Source: Candidatus Omnitrophota bacterium
GTDB taxonomy: Bacteria; Omnitrophota; Gorgyraeia; Gygaellales; Profunditerraquicolaceae
Direction of reading: 5' to 3'
Length of the DNA: 6,443 bases
Assembly (NCBI GenBank): GCA_020062065.1
Contig: JAGUWZ010000151.1
Span: 1-6,443, forward strand
Positions 1 through 5,108 of the stretch are shown here, piece by piece; position 1 is the first letter of the stretch; each line of letters begins with the position of its first letter. The notes below the pieces were generated by a model. It made no database searches, was not told the DNA's origin, and saw nothing but the letters and a program-made list of their open reading frames with translations. The translations under genes were made by a program, and so were the position numbers.

Positions 1-385
1 CAGGTATATAATCTGCATCTCCGGCTACTAAATATGCAATATCAAATTGGTCACGATGACAAAGGTCAACCATATCTGTAGCTAAATACACATCGGCTAA
101 TTTCTCGGTCGGTGGCATAGTTTTAATATTGTAATATCCTTTACGGAATATAAGCCCTTTGACTTTGCGTAGATATGAAAAATATGCTTGTTGTCGGGCG
201 TAGTTGTCTTCGCCTCGTTCGCGGACAAAATTTGCATCGGCATAATAGATTGCTATCCGTTCGCGGTCTTGTATTATATGTCGACAAAAGGACTCCAAGT
301 CTAACCGTTCTATTCTGTAACAGTCCCTTAAACCGTTATACAAATTATTACCATCAATAAAAACAATTGCTCTTTCTCTATCCAT
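1..385 (-). CDS. NYN domain protein (LabA/DUF88 family, PIN-like putative RNase), N-terminal part
   Basis: The first 128 residues are present and the reading frame runs off the left edge. The protein opens with a hydrophobic strand leading into FIDGNNLYNGL (Asp11), the hallmark start of NYN domains. It continues with KLADVYLATDMV (residues 95-106, Asp98 and Asp104) and LVAGDADYIP (119-128, Asp123 and Asp125). These aspartates match the acidic metal-binding cluster of PIN/NYN nucleases, so the active site looks intact. The family is thought to cut RNA; the substrate here cannot be told. The ATG at 385 is the only standard start before the FIDGNN motif in a frame closed upstream by a stop. It has no well-placed Shine-Dalgarno; an AAGGAG lies 20 bases upstream, inside the end of the preceding broken gene. 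The start lies 8 bp after that broken gene's stop, so the two were probably once co-transcribed. Confidence 0.88.
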   Translation of the reverse strand, partial: MDRERAIVFIDGNNLYNGLRDCYRIERLDLESFCRHIIQDRERIAIYYADANFVRERGEDNYARQQAYFSYLRKVKGLIFRKGYYNIKTMPPTEKLADVYLATDMVDLCHRDQFDIAYLVAGDADYIP

Positions 386-393
386 TTCTTGAG

Positions 394-848
394 CTAAGTC
401 CAGATCTCCTTTACTTCTTCAAATAGTTTTGGATTATTAAAGTCAGCAGGCAAGGTATTTTCTACCGGCTTACCAAATAGATAATCCCCTTCTTTATAGA
501 ATCCTGTAGCAATCAGTTCAACACAAAGAAACCTTTTCTACTGCTAAATAAGTTATGTAGAACAATGCCAATTTTACCACAAATTACAGATAAAAGAAAC
601 CAGAAAAACTGCAAAACATCGTAAGGTAAGTTATTCATCGTTGCCCACCATAAAGCTACTTTGTATCTTTTTCCCACTTCTTGATTTCTACGTTTCATTA
701 CTTTTATTTCATATCCTTTATCAACATATTCTTTTTTGTAGGTTTATAAGGCGTGAACGTGGGATGTTTGTTTCTATTTTAGAGCATAACCACCAAGACA
801 ACCGCAAACATGGGTCCATTTAGAGCTGTCTCCATTTGCCAAATCTCA
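394..848 (-). pseudogene. Degraded permuted papain-fold (NlpC/P60-like, YiiX/YaeF-type) hydrolase
   Basis: One minus-strand frame reads SKWTHVCGCLGGYAL (His codon 810-812), then a TAG at 774-776, nine codons, a TAA at 744-746, and then a long open stretch EYVDKGYEIKVMKRRNQ...LPYDVLQFFWFLL down to about 540. Adding one A in the A-run near 535-538 would join it to the next frame, RFLCVELIATGFYKEGDYLF (Cys codon 523-525), which ends at the TAG at 394-396. A His strand (W-T/S-H-V) near the N-terminus, a PYD motif and a late F-x-C-x-E-L motif, in that order, are what permuted papain-like amidases show, with catalytic His before Cys. The last segment has no ATG, GTG or TTG start of its own. Two stops and a frameshift argue for decay rather than one sequencing error. 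The family call is by motif recognition only; the N-terminal part is unclear. Confidence 0.5.
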
Positions 849-925
849 ATTGCTATTATTACGGAAACTACCATTAACAGCGAAAAGAAGTTTTTTCTTA
901 TCCAGACTAATTTAAGGGGATACAT
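779..925 (-). CDS. Possible 48-residue hydrophobic ORF, or N-terminal fragment of the broken hydrolase
   Basis: An ATG at 925 opens 48 codons ending in TAA at 779-781. The product has a basic start (KLVWIRK), a hydrophobic stretch at residues 13-28 and a second one at 39-48, so it could be a small membrane protein. There is no recognisable ribosome binding site. Its end overlaps, in another frame, the SKWTHV segment of the broken hydrolase. The KNFFSLL segment could be the frameshifted N-terminal helix of that protein, since such hydrolases have a helix shortly before the WTHV strand. I slightly prefer the fragment reading to a separate gene. Confidence 0.2.
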   Translation of the reverse strand: MYPLKLVWIRKNFFSLLMVVSVIIAIEIWQMETALNGPMFAVVLVVML

Positions 926-981
926 ATTGGCGAATGTTTAATAGATGATAAGCGATAGGAAAATATTTAGGTGTAATCTCT

Positions 982-2373
982 TTAACCTTTCTGTGTGAGA
1001 TTCTTCAAAGTAGCCAGGAAACCCGGGAAGGATTTATTTATACAACTGGCGTCATCTATAATAGTCTTACCGCCAGCCCCAAGACCGGCAACAAACATAC
1101 TCATAGCGGTGCGATGGTCAGTGTAGCTCTTCACCCTGGCACCTTTTAACTTGACTGGCCCTTTAATAATAATGTCTTCTTTGCTGGTAAGGTGGTCCCC
1201 TTCAGGAAGACTTAGGCGCTGACCCGATGGCTTGATAACTTCTATATCCGCCCCCATTTTTCTTAAATTATTAACCATTGAGTCTATTCGGTCTGTCTCT
1301 TTTACCCGCAACTCTCCCACTGCCTCAAATATACTTTTACCTCTAGCGCAACAGGCAGCAACCATTAAAACAGGTAGCTCATCTATCAAGGAGGGGATTT
1401 CTTCTTTTTTAACACGAGTGCATTTTAATTTACTACTTCTAACCAAAATATCCCCCATTGGTTCAGCTGACAGCTGACAGCTGTCAGCTGTCAGCTGAAT
1501 ATCCGCTCCCATCCTTTTTAAAACCTTAACCATTCCCATACGCGAAGGATTCAGATTTACTTTCCTAATGAGGATTTCTGAATTAGGTAGTATTAAAGCC
1601 AAAACTATGAAAAAACTCGCTGAAGATAAATCCCCGGGGATATAGATTTGTCTCGGCGAAACCAATTTTCTATCGCCTTTTATAAGTATTTCGTTGCCTT
1701 TAACTTTTATGTTCGCTTTAAATAATTTTAACATACGTTCGGTATGATCTCTTGTCTTTATCGGCTCAATAATCTTAGTTATTCCCCTGGTATAAAGCCC
1801 AGCTAATAAGATTGCTGATTTTACCTGCGCAGAAGCAACCGGCATTCGGTAGGCGATGGCTTTAAGATTACCGCCTTCAATGGTGATAGGAGGATATTCT
1901 TCTTTCTTGCCCCCTGCCCCTCTTACCCTCTGACCCTCTGACTTTATTTTTGCTCCCATCATTCTTAAAGGAGCTATTACCCGAAACATCGGTCTTTTCG
2001 AAAGTGATTTGCCGGCTAAGAGTTTAACTTTAAAATCTTGGCCGGCTAAAACACCCAATAAGAGACGCAGGGTTGTGCCGGAACCTGAGATAAAAATAGG
2101 ACTTTTAGGCTTATTTAAACCCCAAAGTCCTTTTCCCAATATAGAGATGGTAGCAGAATCGCCAACCTTCAATTTAGTCGTTACTTTTATTCCTAATTTT
2201 TTAAACGCATTTAGCGTAGAAAGACAGTCGGCGTTAGCGGGGAAATTTTGAATCGTGGTTTTACCTTCGGCGAGCGCGCTTAGTATTACTAAACGGTGGG
2301 CTATAGATTTATCACCGGCTAAATTGATTACTCCCTTAACGCAAGATAAACCATTTACTAAAAAAGAACCCAT
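982..2373 (-). CDS. aroA: 3-phosphoshikimate 1-carboxyvinyltransferase (EPSP synthase)
   Basis: Transfers the enolpyruvyl group of phosphoenolpyruvate to shikimate-3-phosphate, the sixth shikimate-pathway step toward chorismate and aromatic amino acids, in the cytoplasm. Motifs in order: GDKSIAHR (20-27, Lys22), SGSGTTLR (96-103), RPMFRV (127-132), SAQVKSAILLAG (181-192), DELP (Asp331, matching the catalytic Asp313 of the E. coli enzyme), VKETDR (357-362, Glu359), DHR (419-421) and a final K-SFPGF with Lys447. All key residues are present, so it should be active. At 463 residues it is about 30-35 longer than usual. The excess sits in loops near residues 144-158 and 381-399; a third loop at 292-304 is coded by a palindrome but is near normal length. 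The ATG directly follows the TAA of the upstream coiled-coil gene with no Shine-Dalgarno, suggesting translational coupling. No clear terminator follows. Confidence 0.97.
   Translation of the reverse strand: MGSFLVNGLSCVKGVINLAGDKSIAHRLVILSALAEGKTTIQNFPANADCLSTLNAFKKLGIKVTTKLKVGDSATISILGKGLWGLNKPKSPIFISGSGTTLRLLLGVLAGQDFKVKLLAGKSLSKRPMFRVIAPLRMMGAKIKSEGQRVRGAGGKKEEYPPITIEGGNLKAIAYRMPVASAQVKSAILLAGLYTRGITKIIEPIKTRDHTERMLKLFKANIKVKGNEILIKGDRKLVSPRQIYIPGDLSSASFFIVLALILPNSEILIRKVNLNPSRMGMVKVLKRMGADIQLTADSCQLSAEPMGDILVRSSKLKCTRVKKEEIPSLIDELPVLMVAACCARGKSIFEAVGELRVKETDRIDSMVNNLRKMGADIEVIKPSGQRLSLPEGDHLTSKEDIIIKGPVKLKGARVKSYTDHRTAMSMFVAGLGAGGKTIIDDASCINKSFPGFLATLKNLTQKG
1462..1499. repeat. Perfect 38-bp palindrome inside aroA
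   Basis: The two 19-bp arms are exactly complementary with no spacer, centred between 1480 and 1481. They are built from a CAGCTGA heptamer repeated in each arm and inverted in the other. It codes in frame for residues 292-304 (IQLTADSCQLSAE), in the variable loop between the MGAD strand and EPMGD. It looks like an inserted or expanded short repeat tolerated in frame, comparable in idea to the palindromic elements within Rickettsia genes. A cruciform or mRNA hairpin is possible. Confidence 0.9.
1911..1942. repeat. Tandem octamer array inside aroA
   Basis: On the plus strand the units are CCTCTGAC at 1935-1942 and 1927-1934, CCTCTTAC at 1919-1926 and a worn copy CCCCTGCC at 1911-1918. They code for most of the EGQRVRGAGG loop (residues 144-155), which other EPSP synthases replace with a short turn before the Y-x-P-L/I strand. 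The array is therefore likely an in-frame expansion in a surface loop. Confidence 0.7.
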
Positions 2374-3174
2374 TTAGCTTTTTAGTTCAACCCGATCACC
2401 TTCAACTATTTTATCTCTCAATTCCATCGTCATAAAACCAGCGGCAGACATAGAATCTTGCACCCTCTCTATTTTTATATCACCCACATTTTTATTATTA
2501 TGGTAAACAGAGAAGACATTGCCTATAGCTACTCCGTCTTTAATGCCTAAATTTATTATTGCAAAATTATAATCTTTGTTTACTACTAATACCTTACCTT
2601 TTATCTTTGTGGCTGCGGCGCTGGTTGTTGCAGAAGGAACAGCGGCTTCTGAGCTAACCACAATTTTGCCTAATTCCACGCTGCCATATTTTTCCTCAAA
2701 GATTTTGACTTTATTCTCTAACATCGCCTTTTTCTCCCCTAATTCTTTTAACTCGCCTTCCATCTCCTTTATTCTCTCTTCCATAGCTTTGATTGTCTCA
2801 TCAGAATCAGAGAGCTTCTTCTCTATGTTTAGTTTTAAGGTATTATGTTCTTCTAAACTTGCATTTAACTGACTCGCCTGGACCAAGGCCTCCTGCTTGG
2901 CTGCTTTTTCATTTTCTAAATCGCTCATTAACGTATCTATTCTTAACTGGGTTTCGCTTATATTGCTTTCTAATCTGGTAACTTTATCCTTGGAATCCTT
3001 AAGTTCTGCCTGGGTTACCTTCAGTTTTGTCCTGATAACTTCTATTTCCTCGCTAAACGCTAAAGACTTAGCCTTCTCCTGTTGTAAAAGATAAAAAGTA
3101 AAACCACCTAAGGCTAAGAAAATAACTAATAGTATTATAAGAAATATAACTGACTTACTTTTATTCTCTCCCAT
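2374..3174 (-). CDS. Membrane-anchored coiled-coil protein with C-terminal beta-rich domain, function unknown
   Basis: 266 residues. A short basic N-terminus is followed by one membrane segment (about 9-30) with no lipobox or obvious cleavage site, so it is probably a signal anchor with the rest outside the cytoplasm. Residues 33-162 are charged and heptad-like, a long coiled coil. Residues 172-190 are a Ser/Ala/Thr-rich linker. The C-terminal part, about 192-264 (KGKVLVVNKDYNFAIINLG, DGVAIGNVF, VGDIKIERV, MSAAGF, EGDRVEL), alternates short strands and Gly turns like a small beta-barrel, resembling C-terminal domains of some flagellar or envelope-associated proteins. An envelope scaffold or adaptor role is my inference. 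A strong AAAGGAGG sits 5 bp before the ATG, which fixes the start. It is the first gene of a unit with aroA; the stop TAA abuts the aroA ATG. No specific gene name can be supported. Confidence 0.87.
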   Translation of the reverse strand: MGENKSKSVIFLIILLVIFLALGGFTFYLLQQEKAKSLAFSEEIEVIRTKLKVTQAELKDSKDKVTRLESNISETQLRIDTLMSDLENEKAAKQEALVQASQLNASLEEHNTLKLNIEKKLSDSDETIKAMEERIKEMEGELKELGEKKAMLENKVKIFEEKYGSVELGKIVVSSEAAVPSATTSAAATKIKGKVLVVNKDYNFAIINLGIKDGVAIGNVFSVYHNNKNVGDIKIERVQDSMSAAGFMTMELRDKIVEGDRVELKS

Positions 3175-3179
3175 ACTCG

Positions 3180-3187
3180 CCTCCTTT
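3180..3187 (-). promoter_or_regulatory. Strong ribosome binding site of the coiled-coil gene
   Basis: AAAGGAGG on the minus strand, 5 bases before the ATG at 3174. It is the best Shine-Dalgarno in the window and decides the start. Because aroA lacks one and abuts this gene, it may drive translation of both. Confidence 0.85.
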
Positions 3188-3196
3188 AATGAGCAG

Positions 3197-3227
3197 ACAA
3201 TTTACGGAGCAAAGCGACGTAAATTGT
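3197..3227. repeat. Hairpin repeat, copy 1
   Basis: Arms ACAATTTACG (3197-3206) and CGTAAATTGT (3218-3227) pair perfectly over 10 bp around an 11-base loop, GAGCAAAGCGA. A related hairpin at 3536-3568 keeps the TTACGGAGC...CGACGTAA core but has compensating changes in the stem, so the two are members of one dispersed palindromic family. It lies just upstream of the coiled-coil gene's ribosome binding site and may fall in its leader. Confidence 0.8.
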
Positions 3228-3253
3228 AGCCCTTGACATCTTTGATTAGTCAA
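3223..3253 (-). promoter_or_regulatory. Possible sigma70-type promoter for the coiled-coil gene and aroA
   Basis: Minus-strand TTGACT (3248-3253) and TACAAT (3223-3228) are separated by 19 bases, longer than the ideal 17. The -10 box ends about 48 bases before the ATG at 3174. The -10 overlaps the right arm of hairpin copy 1. Position fits a unit that starts after the rluD terminator, but AT-rich DNA gives such matches by chance. Confidence 0.25.
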
Positions 3254-3414
3254 TTTAAGAACTACCTTTTTAAACGCAGATACACGCAGATTTACGCAGA
3301 TGAAAAAGTTTTATCTGCGACCATCTGCGTTAGATTTGCGAAAATCTGCGTTAAAATTGGGTTGAAATTATCATTTTACTAGTTGTTAAATCGCTTATCT
3401 TTGATATCAAGGGC
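3229..3414. repeat. 12-bp inverted repeats flanking the ACGCAGAT array
   Basis: GCCCTTGACATC at 3229-3240 and GATATCAAGGGC at 3403-3414 are inverted copies with one mismatch. They enclose about 160 bp that contain the ACGCAGAT array. They could be ends of a small non-coding mobile unit or the base of a large folded structure. No transposase or clear target duplication is visible. Confidence 0.45.
3272..3353. repeat. ACGCAGAT repeat array with inverted counterpart
   Basis: Three ACGCAGAT units lie at 3274, 3284 and 3294 with a 10-base period. After a short centre they are faced by inverted units ATCTGCGA (3313), ATCTGCGT (3323), a worn ATTTGCGA (3334) and ATCTGCGT (3344). The outer sides, TTAAACGCAGAT and ATCTGCGTTAA, also pair. 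The result is a stem with a helical-turn period. It is non-coding and resembles dispersed repeats seen in many environmental bacterial genomes. Confidence 0.85.
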
Positions 3415-3438
3415 GTCTTGAGAATTAAACCCCTCACT
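3413..3438. repeat. Direct repeat, copy A
   Basis: GCGTCTTGAGAATTAAACCC followed by CTCACT. It matches copy B at 3576-3600 except for one extra A and one T/G change. The two copies flank 137 bp (3439-3575) that contain hairpin copy 2. Confidence 0.8.
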
Positions 3439-3535
3439 CAGTTACTACGCAGAGATACTACTCTATATCTGACCCTTACATCTGTTTACTATAACATTAG
3501 TTATGTAAAAATCAAGAAAAATTTTAATGAGTAGG

Positions 3536-3568
3536 TAACTTACGGAGCGCGTAGCACGACGTAAGTTA
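3536..3568. repeat. Hairpin repeat, copy 2
   Basis: Arms TAACTTACG (3536-3544) and CGTAAGTTA (3560-3568) pair over 9 bp around a 15-base loop. Compared with copy 1 (CAATTTACG / CGTAAATTG), two stem positions differ and both are changed on both sides, so pairing is kept. The following bases GCGAAGCG resemble the loop of the family. Confidence 0.8.
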
Positions 3569-3575
3569 TAGCGAA

Positions 3576-3600
3576 GCGTCTTGAGAATTAACCCCGCACT
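3576..3600. repeat. Direct repeat, copy B
   Basis: GCGTCTTGAGAATTAACCCC followed by GCACT, a 25-base near copy of 3413-3438. Its last bases (from 3589) are one arm of the hairpin behind rluD, so copy A looks like a displaced duplicate of the rluD terminator edge. Confidence 0.8.
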
Positions 3601-3643
3601 TATTTAAATTGGGCGTTAATCCCAGCAAATAAGCGCGGGGTTA
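3589..3643 (-). terminator. Long hairpin behind rluD, probable operon terminator
   Basis: Arms at 3589-3605 and 3627-3643 pair over 17 bp with one non-Watson-Crick position, which is a G-U wobble in the minus-strand RNA and would be C-A on the other strand; this favours minus-strand transcription. The core is CCCCGC/GCGGGG. The 21-base loop holds a further TGGG...CCCA mini-stem. It starts 5 bases after the rluD TGA. The following TTAATTCTC is a poor U-tract, so it may act as a weak or 3'-end-protecting terminator. Confidence 0.65.
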
Positions 3644-3648
3644 TGTCC

Positions 3649-4554
3649 TCACTTAAGAAACTCTTTAAACTCTCCAGGCATCTGCGAAGAGAATTCCACA
3701 AATTTTCCTGTAGTCGGATGTATAAATCCTAAGTATTTAGCATGTAATGCCATACGGCTAAACTCGTTATTTTTTCCATATTTCCTGTCGCCTAAAATAG
3801 GATGTCCTAAAAATGCCAGATGCACCCTTAGTTGATGCGTCCTGCCAGTAAAAGGCTCTAATTCTAAAAGGCTATAATTTTCTGTTCGTTTTAAAGTACG
3901 GTAAAATGTCTTGGCATACCTGGTATTCTTACCAAAACCCACCGACATACTCTTTCTTTTATAAGGGTGTCTGCCAATGGGTATCTCGATAATGTTTTCA
4001 TCAAATTCCATTTTCCCTTTTACCAGGGCAATGTATCTGCGCTTGATGCTGTGGCAAAAGAATTGCTTGGCGAGGCTTAAATGAGCGTTGTTTGTTTTGA
4101 CAATAACCATAATACCTGAAGTGTCTTTATCTAACCTATGCACAATTCCCGGACGAGCGGGATTAATATCTGATAGTTTTCTAAATCGATGCAAAAGTGC
4201 ATTTGCCAGGGTATGTTCAAGATTACCCGGGGCAGGATGGACTACCATCCCCGCGGGTTTATTTATTATAGCAAAATCCTCGTCCTCATAGATAACATCC
4301 AAAGAAATATCTTCTGCCTTTAGCGTATCTGACTTTTTTTCTTCTATGGTTATCTTTATCTGTTGACCTTGTTTTACTTTATGATGAGGTTTCCTGCAAT
4401 TGGCGCCTTCAATGAAAACAAAACCATTAGTGATTAAGTTTTGTAAAAATGTGCGGGAAAATCCAAGACTTTTATTAGTGGCGAATTCGCAAAGGAATAC
4501 ATCTAAGCGTTTACCTTTATCTTCAGGAGTAACGGTAATTGTGTATTCCTGCAT
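3649..4554 (-). CDS. rluD: RluD-family 23S rRNA pseudouridine synthase
   Basis: Converts specific uridines to pseudouridine in large-subunit rRNA; RluD itself modifies the helix 69 loop. An S4 RNA-binding domain covers about residues 14-75 (GKRLDVFLCEF, SRTFLQNLITNGFV). The catalytic domain follows: NKPAGMVVHPAPGN (98-111), GIVHRLDKDTSGIMV (136-150) with catalytic Asp142, GRTHQLRVH (237-245), HPILGDRKYG (251-260) and LHAKYLGFIHPTTG (270-283). 301 residues is normal for RluD/YlyB-type enzymes, and all motifs are present. The ATG at 4554 has no good Shine-Dalgarno, but no other start fits the S4 start. It lies 70 bp after lspA, the same order as in many bacterial ileS-lspA-rluD clusters. The subfamily (RluD rather than RluC) is likely but the target uridine cannot be read from sequence. 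Confidence 0.95.
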   Translation of the reverse strand: MQEYTITVTPEDKGKRLDVFLCEFATNKSLGFSRTFLQNLITNGFVFIEGANCRKPHHKVKQGQQIKITIEEKKSDTLKAEDISLDVIYEDEDFAIINKPAGMVVHPAPGNLEHTLANALLHRFRKLSDINPARPGIVHRLDKDTSGIMVIVKTNNAHLSLAKQFFCHSIKRRYIALVKGKMEFDENIIEIPIGRHPYKRKSMSVGFGKNTRYAKTFYRTLKRTENYSLLELEPFTGRTHQLRVHLAFLGHPILGDRKYGKNNEFSRMALHAKYLGFIHPTTGKFVEFSSQMPGEFKEFLK

Positions 4555-4624
4555 ATCTGTCAGCGGCTTAACACGGATTTATGAGGGTTTAACCCGCCAA
4601 GACACTAATCCCCCCCACTCATAC

Positions 4625-5065
4625 TTATGTTTTCACTTTCGATTCTCTAAGCAGCGAGCATCCCAGCAATATCGCTCCAATGGTAATCGCGCTGTCAGCG
4701 ACATTAAAAACTGGCCAGATGCGCAAATCCAGAAAATCAATCACATATCCAAAGCATAAACGGTCAATAAGGTTTCCCAAAGCCCCTGCCAATATAAAAC
4801 TTAAGGATAATTTATAGAGAGAATTTTTCTTGTCTGGGCTGCCTTGCCTTAGATTGAAATAAATTAAAAGTATGGCAAAAAAAGAAACGGATATTAATAG
4901 GATAACCTGATTTCTAAATAACCCAAAGGCTGCACCGCGGTTATGGATGAGAGTCAAATGAAAGATTCCTTTGAATATTGGGATAGACTGGTTTAGAGAT
5001 AAATTCTTATTGATGAATAATTTAGTTAGCTGGTCTAATCCTAGGATAAAAATAATAATTATCAT
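4625..5065 (-). CDS. lspA: Lipoprotein signal peptidase (signal peptidase II)
   Basis: Aspartyl membrane protease that cleaves the signal peptide of diacylglyceryl-modified prolipoproteins. Motifs, numbered from the chosen ATG: LDQLTKLFI near 10-18, HNRGAAFG near 41-48, LAGALGNLIDR near 92-102 with catalytic Asp101, and WPVFNVADSAI near 117-127 with catalytic Asp124. Four hydrophobic segments match the family. I chose the ATG at 5065 (146 residues) because it puts the DQLTK motif about 10 residues from the N-terminus, as in B. subtilis LspA. A TTG at 5107 would add 14 residues (160 total) and start one base after the stop of the upstream gene. Its extra residues contain two Glu, unusual for a cytoplasmic N-terminus. 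Neither start has a clear Shine-Dalgarno. It sits between the DksA-like gene and rluD in the ileS operon. Confidence 0.95.
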   Translation of the reverse strand: MIIIIFILGLDQLTKLFINKNLSLNQSIPIFKGIFHLTLIHNRGAAFGLFRNQVILLISVSFFAILLIYFNLRQGSPDKKNSLYKLSLSFILAGALGNLIDRLCFGYVIDFLDLRIWPVFNVADSAITIGAILLGCSLLRESKVKT

Positions 5066-5108
5066 TAGGATAAGTTCTTCGAGTAAAAAACTCCCTAAAG
5101 GGATCAAT

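Noticed and set aside
513..698. Separate 61-residue minus-strand gene
   Set aside because: The frame stays open upstream of its ATG, and its content fits the middle of the broken hydrolase rather than a gene of its own.
975..1002. Terminator behind aroA
   Set aside because: Only a 6-bp AATCTC/GAGATT inverted repeat overlapping the stop codon, with no GC core and no U-tract.
2576..2872. 98-codon plus-strand open frame
   Set aside because: Antisense to the coiled-coil gene; its Ser/Phe-rich content mirrors the Glu/Lys-rich codons of the other strand.
3272..3353. CRISPR array
   Set aside because: Units are only 8 bases at 10-base spacing, there are no unique spacers, and the second half is inverted.
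4400..4759. 119-codon plus-strand open frame across the rluD start and lspA end
   Set aside because: It is antisense to two well-identified genes, has no family-like motifs and no ribosome binding site; a chance shadow.
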